A model generated the notes under the pieces. The model was not told the DNA's origin and did no database searches. It saw only the letters and a program-made list of their open reading frames with translations. From NCBI RefSeq assembly GCF_030272695.1, contig NZ_JARFYN010000001.1, forward strand, positions 1 through 64,000: a stretch of DNA of 64,000 bases, in the 5' to 3' direction. The DNA comes from Martinezella calliandrae (GTDB taxonomy: Bacteria > Pseudomonadota > Alphaproteobacteria > Rhizobiales > Rhizobiaceae). Shown one piece after another: positions 43,117 to 53,770 of this stretch (position 1 is its first letter; each line of letters opens with the position of its first letter). The position numbers and the translations under genes are program-made.

Positions 43117-45777
43117 TCAGCGATCGAGAACGTCCGCTTCCGTCGGCACGAGAATCTCGCGCTTGCCGGCATGGTTGGCCGGGCCGATCAGTCCTTCCTG
43201 TTCCATGCGTTCGATCAGTGAGGCGGCGCGGTTATAGCCGATGCCGAGCCGGCGCTGGATATAGGAGGTCGATGCCTTGCCATCACGCAGCACGATCGCC
43301 ACCGCTTGATCGTATGGATCCTCCGAGTCGGATAGGTTGGCCGTACCTGCTGAACCGTGACCATCGTCGTCGCCGTCTTCGTCGGCGGTGATTGCATCCA
43401 GATATTGGGGCGAGCCCTGCGTTTTCAAGTAGGAGACGATGTCTTCCACTTCGCCATCGGAGACGAAGGGTCCGTGGACGCGCTGGATGCGTCCACCACC
43501 GGCCATGTAAAGCATATCGCCCATGCCGAGGAGCTGTTCGGCACCCTGTTCGCCGAGGATCGTGCGGCTGTCGATTTTCGAGGTTACCTGGAAGGAAATG
43601 CGTGTCGGGAAGTTTGCCTTGATCGTGCCGGTGATGACGTCGACCGACGGGCGCTGCGTCGCCATGATGACATGGATGCCGGCCGCGCGTGCCATCTGTG
43701 CGAGACGCTGAACCGCGCCTTCGATATCCTTGCCGGCGACCATCATCAGGTCGGCCATTTCGTCGATGATGACGACGATATAAGGCATCGGCTTCAGGTC
43801 GAATTCCTCGGTCTCGTAGATCGCCTCGCCGGTCTGACGGTCGAAGCCTGTCTGGACGGTGCGGCTAATCGCCTCCCCCTTGGCGACCGCCTGCTCGACG
43901 CGTGTATTGAAGCCGTCAATGTTGCGCACGCCGATCTTCGACATCTTCTTGTAGCGCTCTTCCATCTCGCGGACGGTCCATTTCAGCGCGACCACAGCCT
44001 TCTTCGGATCGGTGACCACGGGCGACAAAAGATGCGGAATGCCGTCGTAGACGGAGAGTTCCAGCATCTTCGGGTCGATCATGATCAGGCGGCACTGCTC
44101 CGGCGTCATTCGGTAGAGCAGCGAGAGTATCATGGTGTTGATCGCGACGGATTTACCCGAGCCGGTAGTGCCGGCAACGAGCAGATGCGGCATCTTGGCG
44201 AGATCGGCGATAACAGGCTCACCGCCGATCGTCTTGCCGAGCGACATGGCGAGCTTGGCCTTGGAGCCTTCGAAATCGCGGCTGGCGATGAGCTCGCGCA
44301 GATAGACCGTCTCGCGGGTGGAATTCGGCAGTTCGATGCCGATGGCATTGCGGCCGGGAACGACAGCGACGCGGGCGGCGATCGCGCTCATCGAGCGGGC
44401 GATATCGTCGGCAAGCCCGATGACGCGGGACGATTTAATGCCCGGCGCCGGCTCCAGTTCATAAAGCGTCACGACCGGGCCGGGACGGACATGGATGATC
44501 TCGCCCTTGACGCCGAAGTCCTCGAGCACACCCTCGAGCATGCGGGCATTCTGCTCCAATGCATCGGAAGAGAGCGTTGCGTCCCTGACGATCGTCTTCG
44601 GTTCGGAAAGCAGGTGCACGGCCGGAAGCTGGAAGCCATAGGGACGAATGAAGGAAGTCTGCGCCTCGCGCTCGGCGCGCACGCCAGGCTTCGGCCGGGC
44701 AGCAGCGGGAACAACGCGGTGACCAGGAGCCTTTGGTGAGGCAGGACGCAGCGCCCATTCGTCCTCCTCGTCATCCGGCAGGATGCCGGCCGGACGCGGA
44801 AGCTCGCGTTCATAGGACGGATCGTCGTCCTCATCCTCGTTATCGTCGATGCTCATCGACGGCGGAGAAACGACACGGCGCGGCGCTGCACCCTCCATCG
44901 ACGGTTCGACACGCTCGCCGCGGAAAACTGACGCCTTGGCACGCACCGGCTCGTTCAGTGTACCGAACTCGTCATCATTGAAATCATAGGGCGCATCGAA
45001 GGATTGGTCGCGACGTTTGCGCGGCCCCATGCCGAACAGGCGGCGCAACCGCGCATGCGTGTTGTACCAGGCATGCATGAGGGCACCGAAAGCCAGGAAC
45101 CCACCGCGATCGTCATCCTCGTCTTCATCTCCGACATTGCGTGCGCGGCTCTGCGTGTTTTCATAATCCTCTTCGTCCTCGTCCTCTTCGTCTTCCAGCA
45201 GGCTGCGACCGACAACGCCGGCTGCAAACAGCATGAGCCAGGCGGCCGGGATCGCGAGAACGGAGCCGAATACCGTGGCGAAGATGCCGCTCGGATAAGT
45301 ACCGATGAAAAGGGCGGGAAAGCGCAGGACGATGTCGCCGATGACGCCGCCGATACCGTTCGGGATCGGCCAGGTCGGAGGTGCGGGGAAACAGGCAATG
45401 GAACCGGCAGCGACAATGGCCCCGCCGACCCAGGCACCGAGACGAGCGGGCACACGATGAATCCTGCGATTGGAAATCAGCGCGAAAGCCCAGGCGACAA
45501 CCGGCAGCAGCGCGACGACCGAGGCAAGTCCAAGCGCCTGCATCATGATGTCTGCAAAGGCCGCACCCGGAAAGCCGAGTATGTTCGTCGGCGTATTGCT
45601 TGTAGCGTAGGAATAGCTGGGATCCATGACGTTCCAGGTCGCCAGTGCCGCCACCGCGAGCGCAAGCAGGAACAGCAGCGCGAAGCCACTAAGGCCCCTC
45701 ACCTGCCGCCAAACGACTACCGAAAGCGAGAAGCGGTCCGGACGACCGCCCAACGCTGCCGAATTGCTTCTGCCCAT
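43117..45777 (-). CDS. ftsK: DNA translocase FtsK
   Basis: An 886-residue translocase that couples chromosome dimer resolution to division. The N-terminal four-helix membrane domain occupies about residues 25-190, followed by a low-complexity acidic linker ([15 protein letters not shown]) to about residue 390. The motor has Walker [10 protein letters not shown] and DEMADLMM; the C-terminal gamma winged-helix domain that reads KOPS sites begins at about residue 815 ([20 protein letters not shown]). I chose the ATG giving MGRSNSAAL; one 10 codons earlier is possible. Confidence 0.95.
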   Translation of the reverse strand: MGRSNSAALGGRPDRFSLSVVVWRQVRGLSGFALLFLLALAVAALATWNVMDPSYSYATSNTPTNILGFPGAAFADIMMQALGLASVVALLPVVAWAFALISNRRIHRVPARLGAWVGGAIVAAGSIACFPAPPTWPIPNGIGGVIGDIVLRFPALFIGTYPSGIFATVFGSVLAIPAAWLMLFAAGVVGRSLLEDEEDEDEEDYENTQSRARNVGDEDEDDDRGGFLAFGALMHAWYNTHARLRRLFGMGPRKRRDQSFDAPYDFNDDEFGTLNEPVRAKASVFRGERVEPSMEGAAPRRVVSPPSMSIDDNEDEDDDPSYERELPRPAGILPDDEEDEWALRPASPKAPGHRVVPAAARPKPGVRAEREAQTSFIRPYGFQLPAVHLLSEPKTIVRDATLSSDALEQNARMLEGVLEDFGVKGEIIHVRPGPVVTLYELEPAPGIKSSRVIGLADDIARSMSAIAARVAVVPGRNAIGIELPNSTRETVYLRELIASRDFEGSKAKLAMSLGKTIGGEPVIADLAKMPHLLVAGTTGSGKSVAINTMILSLLYRMTPEQCRLIMIDPKMLELSVYDGIPHLLSPVVTDPKKAVVALKWTVREMEERYKKMSKIGVRNIDGFNTRVEQAVAKGEAISRTVQTGFDRQTGEAIYETEEFDLKPMPYIVVIIDEMADLMMVAGKDIEGAVQRLAQMARAAGIHVIMATQRPSVDVITGTIKANFPTRISFQVTSKIDSRTILGEQGAEQLLGMGDMLYMAGGGRIQRVHGPFVSDGEVEDIVSYLKTQGSPQYLDAITADEDGDDDGHGSAGTANLSDSEDPYDQAVAIVLRDGKASTSYIQRRLGIGYNRAASLIERMEQEGLIGPANHAGKREILVPTEADVLDR

Positions 45778-45941
45778 AATATCCAGCCCGTTCGTTATCG
45801 AAAGCACAAGCGAATCGGCGTCATGCCACTCACCTAGTACGTCTGCTCTACCTAATCAGAGGAGGGTTAATGGCATGTTAACCATGCGGGCGCGGCGGCC
45901 GAATCAGTGAATTTATGGCAAACGGGCGAACGACCGCGCAT

Positions 45942-45969
45942 AAAAAAGGCCCGAACCAAAGTCCGGGCC
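45942..45969 (-). terminator. Intrinsic terminator of glnK-amtB
   Basis: On the minus strand GGCCCGGAC and GTTCGGGCC pair around TTTG and are followed by six Ts. It lies about 85 bases beyond the amtB stop. Confidence 0.85.
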
Positions 45970-46054
45970 AAGAGCGACTTATTTCAATGAAATAGGCCGC
46001 GACGGGATGTTCAGCGGCGCCGGGAGCATTGACCCGCCGCCGCAATCTCCGGAT

Positions 46055-47497
46055 TTAAGAAGCGTGGTAAGCAGCTTCGCCATGAGAAGCGAGGTCGAGA
46101 CCTTCGCGCTCGGCTTCGGGCGTTACGCGCAGGCCGATAATGATGTCGACGATCTTGTAGAGGATCGCCGAGCCAATGCCGGACCACAGCAGCGTGGTGA
46201 GTACGGCCTTCAGCTGGCTGAGCAACTGCGTCGCGGTGCCCGGATAGGAAGCTGCGAAGTCAGCCGTCGAGTAGTCGACGATGCCTGCGCCGCCAAGAGC
46301 CGGATTGACCAGGATACCGGTCATCAGAGCGCCGAATATACCACCGATGCAATGGACGCCGAAGACGTCAAGGCTGTCGTCGTAGTTGAACTTGTTCTTT
46401 ACGACGTCGACGAAGAAGTAGCAGATCGGCGAAACGAGGATACCGAGGACGATGGAGCCCATCGGGCCGGCAAAGCCTGCGGCGGGCGTCACGGCAACGA
46501 GACCGGCGACGGCACCCGAAGCTGCACCGAGCATCGATGCCTTGCCGCGCGTGAAAGTCTCAACGACACACCAGGACAGAGCCGCAGCAGCGGTTGCGAC
46601 GAAGGTGTTGATCATAGCAAGCGAAGCGTAAGCATTTGCTTCCAGGTTGGAGCCGGCGTTGAAGCCGAACCAGCCGACCCACAGCAGCGATGCACCGACC
46701 ATGGTGAGCGTCATCGAATGCGGCGCCATGATCTCCTTCTTGTAGCCGGTGCGCTTGCCAAGCATGATCGCGCCGACCAGACCGGCAATACCAGCATTGA
46801 TGTGGACGACCGTGCCGCCGGCGAAGTCGAGCGCACCAAAGCCATAGACCATGCCCGACGGAGCCGAGTAAGAGCTCGGACCACCCCAGTACCAAACCAT
46901 GTGGGCGATCGGGAAGTAAACGAAGGTGACCCACAGGAAGACGAAGAGCATGACGGCCGAGAACTTGATGCGCTCGGCGAAGGCGCCGACGATCAGGGCC
47001 GGCGTAATGCAGGCGAAGGTCATCTGGAAGCAGACATAGGTGAGCTCAGGAATGCCGACGCCCTTGGTGAAGGTTTCGACGAGATCCTTCGAGTCGGTGC
47101 TAACACCGGCAAGGAAAGCCTTGGAGAAGCCACCGACAAAACTGTTGAGCGCGCCGCCATCAGTGAAGGCGAGCGAGTAGCCGTAGACGCACCAGATGAT
47201 CATCACCATCGCGGTGATCATGAAGACCTGCATGAGAACGGACAGCATGTTCTTGGCGCGGACGAGTCCGCCGTAGAACAGTGCCAGGCCCGGAATGGTC
47301 ATCAGGAGGACGAGGACCGTGGAAACAAGCATCCAGGTATTGTCACCCTTGTCCATGGTGATCGCGGGTGCTGCCGCAGCGGCGGCCGGGGCCGCGGCCG
47401 GCGCGGCTTGCTGCGCAAAGGCAATCGCCGGAGCGAGCAAGGCCGCGGAAAGCGTGCCTACCCGTGCAAGCGTGGAGGAAAGCTTAGTAGATGTCAT
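46055..47497 (-). CDS. amtB: Ammonium transporter AmtB
   Basis: A 480-residue ammonium channel with eleven membrane segments. A signal peptide-like N-terminus (to about residue 29) and an Ala/Pro-rich linker precede the core. Pore features include TWMLVSTVLVLLMTIPGLALFYGG, the first twin His in VVHINAGIAGLVGA and the second in FGVHCIGGIFGAL. It is 27 bases downstream of glnK, the GlnK protein being the regulator that plugs AmtB under ammonium sufficiency. Confidence 0.96.
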   Translation of the reverse strand: MTSTKLSSTLARVGTLSAALLAPAIAFAQQAAPAAAPAAAAAAPAITMDKGDNTWMLVSTVLVLLMTIPGLALFYGGLVRAKNMLSVLMQVFMITAMVMIIWCVYGYSLAFTDGGALNSFVGGFSKAFLAGVSTDSKDLVETFTKGVGIPELTYVCFQMTFACITPALIVGAFAERIKFSAVMLFVFLWVTFVYFPIAHMVWYWGGPSSYSAPSGMVYGFGALDFAGGTVVHINAGIAGLVGAIMLGKRTGYKKEIMAPHSMTLTMVGASLLWVGWFGFNAGSNLEANAYASLAMINTFVATAAAALSWCVVETFTRGKASMLGAASGAVAGLVAVTPAAGFAGPMGSIVLGILVSPICYFFVDVVKNKFNYDDSLDVFGVHCIGGIFGALMTGILVNPALGGAGIVDYSTADFAASYPGTATQLLSQLKAVLTTLLWSGIGSAILYKIVDIIIGLRVTPEAEREGLDLASHGEAAYHAS

Positions 47498-47524
47498 TGC
47501 AGATAACTCCCTGATCGGCCGCTC

Positions 47525-47995
<471 letters not shown>

Positions 47996-48087
47996 TTAAA
48001 GGATTTACTTTAGGCCGCTATTAAAACGGCATCTATCGACGCTTCATGCGCCTAAATTAATAGCAATTTTATAATTTTGCGCAAAAA

Positions 48088-48972
48088 TTAATCATTTGCC
48101 TTTTTACGAATCAGCCCCTCCTGCGCAACCGACGCAATCAGGACACCGGATCTCGTAAAAAGACTACCGCGGGCCAGCCCTCGCGCGCCTGAGGCACTCG
48201 GACTATCCTGGGTATAGAGCAGCCAGTCGTCGAGCTTGAACGGCCGGTGAAACCACATGGCATGGTCGAGGCTCGCGACCTGCAGCCTCGGGTCGAAGAC
48301 CGACGTGCCATGCGCATGCAGCGCCGCGTCGATGAGCGTCATGTCCGAAAGATAGGCAAGCACGGCGTTCTGGTAGAGCCGGTCGTCCGGCATCGGTCCG
48401 GTCAGGCGAACCCAGATATCCTGACGCTCGCTGGGCTGCGAACGCGAGAAATAGCGATCGAGAGACACCGGCCGGATTTCGATGGCGCGCTTCCGCTCCC
48501 AATAGCGGCGCACATTTTCCGGCGCGTTGGCGAGATAGCGTTCCTTGATCTGCTGTTCGTCCATCAGTTCTTCCGGAGCGGGCACCTTCGGCATCTCGCC
48601 CTGATGCTCGAATCCAGGCTCTTCGATCTGGAAGGAAGCCGTCATCGCAAAGATCGCCTTGCCGTGCTGAATCGCCAGAACGCGGCGCGTATTGAAACTC
48701 GAGCCGTCCCGCAGGCGGTCGACCTCATAGAGGATAGGGACGGCGGGATCGCCGGGGAGCATGAAATAGGCGTGCAGCGAATGCACGAAACGATCGTCTG
48801 CCACGGTTCGCTGCGCCGCCATCAGCGCCTGGCCGATGACCTGCCCACCGAAGACGCGCTGCCAGCCGACCTTTGGGCTGTTGCCGCGAAACAAATTCAT
48901 CTCGATCGTTTCCAGATCCAGCGTCGCGAGCGTCACTTGCATGGCGGTCAGTTTCTCGTTCTCGCGCGACAT
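48088..48972 (-). CDS. tesB: Acyl-CoA thioesterase II
   Basis: A 294-residue double hot-dog thioesterase of the TesB type that hydrolyses medium- and long-chain acyl-CoAs. Diagnostic parts are GQRVFGGQVIGQALMAAQRTV-like block near residue 35 and the C-terminal SLDHAMWFHRPFKLDDWLLY. The start is the ATG giving MSRENEKL; the longer frame overlaps the divergent gene's control region. It is divergent from the FAD monooxygenase gene by 83 bases. Confidence 0.92.
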   Translation of the reverse strand: MSRENEKLTAMQVTLATLDLETIEMNLFRGNSPKVGWQRVFGGQVIGQALMAAQRTVADDRFVHSLHAYFMLPGDPAVPILYEVDRLRDGSSFNTRRVLAIQHGKAIFAMTASFQIEEPGFEHQGEMPKVPAPEELMDEQQIKERYLANAPENVRRYWERKRAIEIRPVSLDRYFSRSQPSERQDIWVRLTGPMPDDRLYQNAVLAYLSDMTLIDAALHAHGTSVFDPRLQVASLDHAMWFHRPFKLDDWLLYTQDSPSASGARGLARGSLFTRSGVLIASVAQEGLIRKKAND

Positions 48973-49055
48973 TTTGAATGAACTCCGAAGGTAGGAACGG
49001 CGAATGGGATGCTCTATATAGAACAGGAAACGACAGTCGGACACGGGGAAGCGTT

Positions 49056-50270
49056 ATGTTGGACATGCTGGTAGTGGGTGGCGGTTATGTGGGTCTTGCC
49101 GCCGCGGTCGCGGTCAAGCAGGCAGCGCCCCATCTTGACGTCATGGTCATAGAGGCAGCCGCGGAAACTGCGTGGAAAAAAGATATGCGCGCTTCGGCGA
49201 TCATCGCCGCTGCCACGAAGATGCTGGAAGTCTTTGGCGTTTGGGAGGAGATCAAGCCGGAAGCAGAGCCGATCACCAGAATGATCGTCACCGATTCACG
49301 CACAATCGACCCCGTGCGTCCGGTATTCCTCACTTTCGACGGCGAAATCGAGGAAGGTCAACCCTTCGCTCATATGGTTCCGAACCTTGCCATGGTCGGC
49401 GCGCTGCGGGGCGCTTGTGAACGACTCGGCATAACGATTTGCCACGGTGCCAGCGCAACGGACTTCAAGACGGAAGACGCCAACGTTACGCTAACGCTCT
49501 CGGACGGCAGCGCGTTGGAAGCGCGTCTGCTGGTGGCCTGCGATGGCGTGCGTTCCAAACTCCGCGACATGGCGGGCATCAAGACCGTAAGCTGGGATTA
49601 CGGCCAGTCCGGCATCGTCGTGACCGTCGAGCACGAGCGGCCGCACAATGGTTGCGCCGAGGAACATTTCCTACCCTCCGGCCCCTTCGCCATCCTGCCG
49701 CTGAAAAACAATCGCGCCTCGCTCGTCTGGACCGAGCGCACGCCAGACGCCGAGCGGCTTGTCGCCTCCGACGATCTGGTGTTCGAAGAGGAGCTGGAGC
49801 GCCGTTTCGGCCACAAGCTCGGCGCGTTGCACACGGTCGGCGACCGCCGCGCCTTCCCGCTCGGCCTGACGCTTGCCCGCTCCTTCGTCGCGCCGCGCTT
49901 TGCGCTGGCCGGCGACGCGGCCCACGGCATCCATCCCATTTCCGGTCAGGGCCTCAATCTCGGCTTCAAGGATGTTGCGGCGCTCGCCGAAACCGTGGTC
50001 GAAGCCGACCGTCTTGGGCTCGATATCGGCTCGATCAACATCCTCGAGCGCTACCAGACCTGGCGACGTTTCGACACCTTCCGCATGGGGGTGACCACCG
50101 ACGTGCTGAACCGGCTGTTTTCCAACGACATCACGCCGGTACGCGTCGCCCGCGATATCGGCCTCGGCCTCGTCGACCGACTGCCGAAACTCAAATCCTA
50201 CTTCATTGGCCAGGCTGCCGGCACGGCTGCCAGGGACAATCCGCGGCTTCTCGCCGGCGAGGCGATCTGA
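49056..50270 (+). CDS. UbiH/UbiF/COQ6 family FAD-dependent monooxygenase
   Basis: A 404-residue flavoprotein hydroxylase. The FAD motif GGGYVGLAAAVAV is at the N-terminus, DGVRSKLRDMAG in the middle, and the second FAD motif LAGDAAHGIHPISGQGLNLGFKD at about residue 285. These features place it in the ubiquinone hydroxylase group; whether it acts at C5, C6 or C4 cannot be told from sequence. The start is the ATG giving MLDMLVVGGG. Confidence 0.9.
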   Translation: MLDMLVVGGGYVGLAAAVAVKQAAPHLDVMVIEAAAETAWKKDMRASAIIAAATKMLEVFGVWEEIKPEAEPITRMIVTDSRTIDPVRPVFLTFDGEIEEGQPFAHMVPNLAMVGALRGACERLGITICHGASATDFKTEDANVTLTLSDGSALEARLLVACDGVRSKLRDMAGIKTVSWDYGQSGIVVTVEHERPHNGCAEEHFLPSGPFAILPLKNNRASLVWTERTPDAERLVASDDLVFEEELERRFGHKLGALHTVGDRRAFPLGLTLARSFVAPRFALAGDAAHGIHPISGQGLNLGFKDVAALAETVVEADRLGLDIGSINILERYQTWRRFDTFRMGVTTDVLNRLFSNDITPVRVARDIGLGLVDRLPKLKSYFIGQAAGTAARDNPRLLAGEAI

Positions 50271-50295
50271 ATAAGGTTACCAAGGGAGCCTCGCG

Positions 50296-50484
50296 TCAAT
50301 CCTCCATACGCCGCGCTTCCGAAATCAGCATGATCGGAATGCCGTCGCGGATGGGATAGGCGAGGCGCGCCTTTTCCGACACCAGCTCGTTCTTATCGCG
50401 ATCGTAACTCAGGCGCCCCTTGGTCAGGGGGCAGACGAGCAGATCGAGCAGCTTCGGGTCCACTTTGCTGACGGTGATGTCCAT
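50296..50484 (-). CDS. Trm112 family protein (YcaR-like)
   Basis: A 62-residue protein of the Trm112/UPF0434 group: [20 protein letters not shown], then [17 protein letters not shown]. It lacks the four zinc cysteines of eukaryotic Trm112 (only one Cys remains), as usual for the YcaR subgroup. Homologues activate methyltransferases in eukaryotes; the bacterial role is less clear. It follows the LON-domain gene by 9 bases. Confidence 0.9.
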   Translation of the reverse strand: MDITVSKVDPKLLDLLVCPLTKGRLSYDRDKNELVSEKARLAYPIRDGIPIMLISEARRMED

Positions 50485-50493
50485 TGCAAACCC

Positions 50494-51153
50494 CTATTGT
50501 AGTACGGAATCCGTGTCGCCGAAGCGGGCGAGCACGATCTCGATGATGGCGATGAAGGTTTCCGCCCTTGTCTTCAGGTCGGGCGCCTCAAGAAGCGCCT
50601 GTTTCTCGGCCGGATCGAAGGGCGCCATCATTGCCAGTGAATTCACCAGCGTCATGTTGCTGGCGCGTTCCACGCTCTCCCAATCCGCCTCCAGCTTGTT
50701 GGCGTCGAGATAGGCCCGGAACGCGGACAGGAGCGCCGAGCGATCGACACTGTCTTCCTCGTCTCGCGACTTGAGATCAGAAATGAAGGGCGTGATCCGG
50801 AAGGTGCGGTACGGATTATGGGTGATGATCTCGTCCATCAGCCGGAAGCGGCAAATGCCTGTCAGCGAGGTGATATAGCGGCCATCGCCGGTTTCGGCAA
50901 AAGATGTGATACGCCCAAGGCAGCCGACACGCGAAAGATGTGTCGTTTCCGGCGACTCGCTGAGCGCCGGCTGCACGATGCCGACCAGCCGGTTGCCGGC
51001 GATCGCCGAATCGAACATGGAGAGATATCGCGGCTCGAAGATATTGAGCGGCAATTGGCCGGTGGGTAGAAGCAGAGCACCGGACAGGGGGAACACAACC
51101 ACCGATTCCGGCAGGTCGCTTGGCTTCAGATATCTGGCATTGCCGACTTGCAT
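50494..51153 (-). CDS. LON peptidase substrate-binding domain protein
   Basis: A 219-residue protein that is only the LON N-terminal (substrate-binding) domain, without ATPase or protease. Typical segments are VVVFPLSGALLLPTGQLPLNIFEPRYL, GCLGRITSF and RFRL. It lies between the thioredoxin/TPR gene and the Trm112-like gene in the order trx-LON-trm112, a conserved rhizobial arrangement linked with proteostasis. Confidence 0.9.
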   Translation of the reverse strand: MQVGNARYLKPSDLPESVVVFPLSGALLLPTGQLPLNIFEPRYLSMFDSAIAGNRLVGIVQPALSESPETTHLSRVGCLGRITSFAETGDGRYITSLTGICRFRLMDEIITHNPYRTFRITPFISDLKSRDEEDSVDRSALLSAFRAYLDANKLEADWESVERASNMTLVNSLAMMAPFDPAEKQALLEAPDLKTRAETFIAIIEIVLARFGDTDSVLQ

Positions 51154-51384
51154 GATTTCCGTCCCACTACATCACTGCGTCGCGCATCGCGATAAGACAC
51201 GCAGGAACGATACCTCAGCGGCGATTATCCCGTCACACTCCGCGCCAAAGGACAATGTGGGCCCCTCTCCTGAAAACACAAGAGCATTTCCGGGCGAAAC
51301 TTCGAGGCATTTTGCCCTCAACTACATCAGAGGTAGGCACGATGCCCCGGATGGAACGATCGCGCCCCTCAAACGCGCCACGCC

Positions 51385-52362
51385 TCAAGAAAACAGGATG
51401 GACGAAAGCTTGCGCCGCGCGGCGATCGTTGCCGGATCCTTCGGACCCCAAACCTCGAAGAATTGGAGCAGCTGACGGCGCGCACCGTCGTCGTCGAAGG
51501 CGCGGTCGCGGCGCATGATCGTCAGCAGATGCTCGGCCGCCTCGTCGCGCTTGCCTTCGACATTGCGAATCTTGGCGAGTTTGACGCGCTGCTCGTGATT
51601 GTCGGGATTGGTCGCCAGCTCATGCTCGAGCGCGACCGGATCGCCGAGCTTGCGGGCTTCTTCGATCTGATCGAGCTTCTTCACCACGGCCCGGATGCCG
51701 GCGTCGTTGGCAAGCGTTTCCGGCAGATCCGTTAGCGCCTCGCGCGCCCGCTGGCTCTGGCCGGCCGCGATCATGCATTCGGCCATGCCGGCAAGCGCCT
51801 TGGCGTTTTCCGGGTCGGCCTGCAGCACCGCTCCGAACAGCTCGGCGGCGCCATTGATATCGCCCCCTGCCAGAAGACCGGCTGCCTCTTCCAAAATCGC
51901 TTCGATTTCCGCCGCCTGATCGCCCGCACCGTCAGCCGGGCCTCCAAGACGATCGACGAACTGACGAACCTGGCTTTCCGGGATAGCGCCCATGAAACCG
52001 TCGGCCGGACGGCCGTTGACGAAGGCGATGACGGCCGGAATAGATTGAATGCCGAGCTGACCGGGAATGGCCGGATGATCGTCGATGTTCATCTTGACCA
52101 GCTTGACGCGGCCTTTGCCCTCATTGACGACCTTTTCGAGAACCGGCGTCAATTGCTTGCACGGGCCACACCAGGGCGCCCAGAAATCCACCAGCACCGG
52201 CTGGTTGCGCGACTCCTCGATGACATCCCGGGCGAAATTCGCCGTCGTGGTGTCCTTTATGGGTGAAGCGCTGCCGGATGACACAGGTGCAGCACCATAG
52301 GATGCCGAGGCCGACATCTGGCCGCCGAAAGAAGCGTTATAGGGATTGTTCGAACCGCTCAT
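51385..52362 (-). CDS. Thioredoxin/TPR co-chaperone (CnoX/YbbN-like)
   Basis: A 325-residue protein with a thioredoxin domain (about residues 35-145, active site WCGPC with C65 and C68) and a C-terminal TPR-like helical region of about 170 residues. This is the layout of YbbN/CnoX, a chaperedoxin that protects substrates and hands them to GroEL. Unlike E. coli CnoX, which has SXXC, both cysteines are kept. I chose the ATG giving MSGSNNPYNASFGG; upstream residues derive from a repeat. The LON-domain gene follows 231 bases downstream. Confidence 0.88.
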   Translation of the reverse strand: MSGSNNPYNASFGGQMSASASYGAAPVSSGSASPIKDTTTANFARDVIEESRNQPVLVDFWAPWCGPCKQLTPVLEKVVNEGKGRVKLVKMNIDDHPAIPGQLGIQSIPAVIAFVNGRPADGFMGAIPESQVRQFVDRLGGPADGAGDQAAEIEAILEEAAGLLAGGDINGAAELFGAVLQADPENAKALAGMAECMIAAGQSQRAREALTDLPETLANDAGIRAVVKKLDQIEEARKLGDPVALEHELATNPDNHEQRVKLAKIRNVEGKRDEAAEHLLTIMRRDRAFDDDGARRQLLQFFEVWGPKDPATIAARRKLSSILFS

Positions 52363-52395
52363 GAGTATCTCCCGCTTACCGGCATTCTGGACCTT

Positions 52396-52448
52396 TAAAG
52401 CATGATTCCAAAAAGAACGAAGCGAATTTTGGATAAAATCACGCTCAA
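52396..52448. repeat. Degenerate GCATGATC-type repeat upstream of the thioredoxin gene
   Basis: AAAGCATGATT, then AAAAAGAACGAAGCGAATTTT and AAAATCACGCTC follow the same design as the repeat at 30149-30197 with weaker symmetry. It lies about 35 bases upstream of the thioredoxin start, within the likely promoter region. Confidence 0.45.
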
Positions 52449-52520
52449 TGAAATTGCCTGAGCGACAGGACAATTCGAAGACAAGTCATCTCGCTCTAAT
52501 CGCAGCGTTAAAATCGTGTG

Positions 52521-53030
52521 TCAGGCCGTCACTTTCAAGACTAGCGGCGTATGACCCGTCGCTTCCATGAAGCGCAGGAGATCGCTGCTGGCAATTGAGG
52601 TCGTCGCATCGTTCGACAACGGATGGCAATTGACGATGTCGTGTTCCATCAATTCGGCATCGAGGATGAAGGTCACGTTCCTGCCGGTATCATTGATCGC
52701 GCCGAAAGCAGTCACCGAGCCCGGAATGACGCCCAGATATTCTAGCAGTTTTTCGGGCTTGCCAAAGGAGACTTTGCTGGCGGCGCCGATCAGCGTGTGC
52801 ACCGTCTTCAAATCGACGGTGGCATTCTCCTCGACCGTCAACAGGAAGAAATTATCCTTCTTGTCCTTCACGAACAGGTTCTTGGTGTGGCCGCCGGGGA
52901 TCTCGTCACGCAACGACACCGATTCGGCAACGGTAAACACCGGCGCATGATCCTTGGTGCTATGGGAAATGCCAAGACCATCCAGAAAACGGAAAAGATC
53001 GTCGCGGTTTTTCGGGCTGTTTTCTGTCAT
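52521..53030 (-). CDS. Prolyl-tRNA(Pro) deacylase (ProX/YbaK-type)
   Basis: A 169-residue trans-editing enzyme that hydrolyses mischarged Ala-tRNA(Pro). Family marks are HTKNLFVKDKKDNFFLLT with the conserved Lys, and GSVTAFGAINDTGRNVTFILDAELM. It is the free-standing ProXp-ala/PrdX type, typical of bacteria whose ProRS lacks the INS editing domain, as in Alphaproteobacteria. Cytosolic, single gene; it lies just left of tRNA-Gly. Confidence 0.9.
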   Translation of the reverse strand: MTENSPKNRDDLFRFLDGLGISHSTKDHAPVFTVAESVSLRDEIPGGHTKNLFVKDKKDNFFLLTVEENATVDLKTVHTLIGAASKVSFGKPEKLLEYLGVIPGSVTAFGAINDTGRNVTFILDAELMEHDIVNCHPLSNDATTSIASSDLLRFMEATGHTPLVLKVTA

Positions 53031-53273
53031 GGCTGTCTCGCGATAAAAATAACCCGCTCCTGATACGTCGCTCGCAAATCCTTTGCAATCTTCCAGGCGA
53101 CATAGCCAGCCGTTCCAGGTCTTTGCTGCGGATAATCTAAAAAATCCGGATTTTTCTTCGCGACTTCGTCATTTCCCTGTTGCATTTGAAAAACGGTTAG
53201 GCCATATAGCGCCCGTCGCCGCAAGACGACGCCCAGCGGTCCAACACACTACCCCGGACGGCTGCGGATATGA

Positions 53274-53348
53274 GCGGGTGTAGCTCAGGGGTAGAGCACA
53301 ACCTTGCCAAGGTTGGGGTCGAGGGTTCAAATCCCTTCGCCCGCTCCA
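53274..53348 (+). tRNA. tRNA-Gly (anticodon GCC)
   Basis: The 75-base sequence starts GCGGGTGTAGCTCAGGGGT, has the anticodon loop TTGCCAA in the stem CAACC/GGTTG, the T arm GAGGG-TTCAAAT-CCCTT and an encoded CCA. The acceptor stem pairs GCGGGTG with CGCCCGC with one G-U wobble. A terminator follows. A degenerate copy of its 3' half occurs at 59367-59403. Confidence 0.97.
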
Positions 53349-53377
53349 GTTTTCTTAAGAAAATCAAGTACATAACA

Positions 53378-53399
53378 AAAGCCGCCGCAAGGCGGCTTT
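53378..53399 (+). terminator. Terminator after tRNA-Gly
   Basis: AAAGCCGCC and GGCGGCTTT form a perfect 9-bp stem with a GCAA tetraloop, 29 bases after the tRNA CCA, followed by GTTGTT. Confidence 0.8.
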
Positions 53400-53770
53400 G
53401 TTGTTACATCTGTGTGTCGCCATCCAAAAAACGGCCAAAACACTGCTCAACTAGTTGGGCATGCGTGCCTATTCGGCGACCCGTAGCCCGCCGACAAAGA
53501 GACCGTGGAGGCAGCCATTAACGCCGGTCTGAGGCGGTGTGTCCTGCCTTTTCAAGCAAACAGGCAATCGCGACATAAGCGTTTTTCGGTCTACTGATCT
53601 GCGGATTCGCGGCAAATGTTCCCGCTCCATTACGGCCTGAGTGCAGGATTTTAAGCTGCTCCTAACGAGCCCCGTTTGTTCGGCCACGGTTTGGTGGCGG
53701 GGAGCAGATTGACATTGGTTGAAAGGGCGAGCCTTCTTCTCGTGTGACGATCGTCTGGGAGGAGCGGTCT
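53400..53770. other. Gene-free region after tRNA-Gly
   Basis: About 370 bases with no supported gene, tRNA fragment or integrase remnant. The composition is slightly more AT-rich than the flanks. The right end carries the strong ribosome binding site GGGAGGAG for the PPK2 gene and presumably its promoter. A nine-base match to the tRNA end (CCCGCTCCA at 53621) is probably chance. Confidence 0.45.

Noticed and set aside
43357..44739. 460-codon plus-strand frame opposite ftsK
   Set aside because: Antisense shadow of ftsK with no recognisable domain.
46007..47506. 499-codon plus-strand frame opposite amtB
   Set aside because: Its translation is dominated by Asp, Glu, Arg and Gly and mirrors amtB codons; amtB is clearly the real gene.
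53621..53629. CCCGCTCCA match to the tRNA-Gly 3' end
   Set aside because: Only nine bases with no flanking similarity; too short to call an attachment site.
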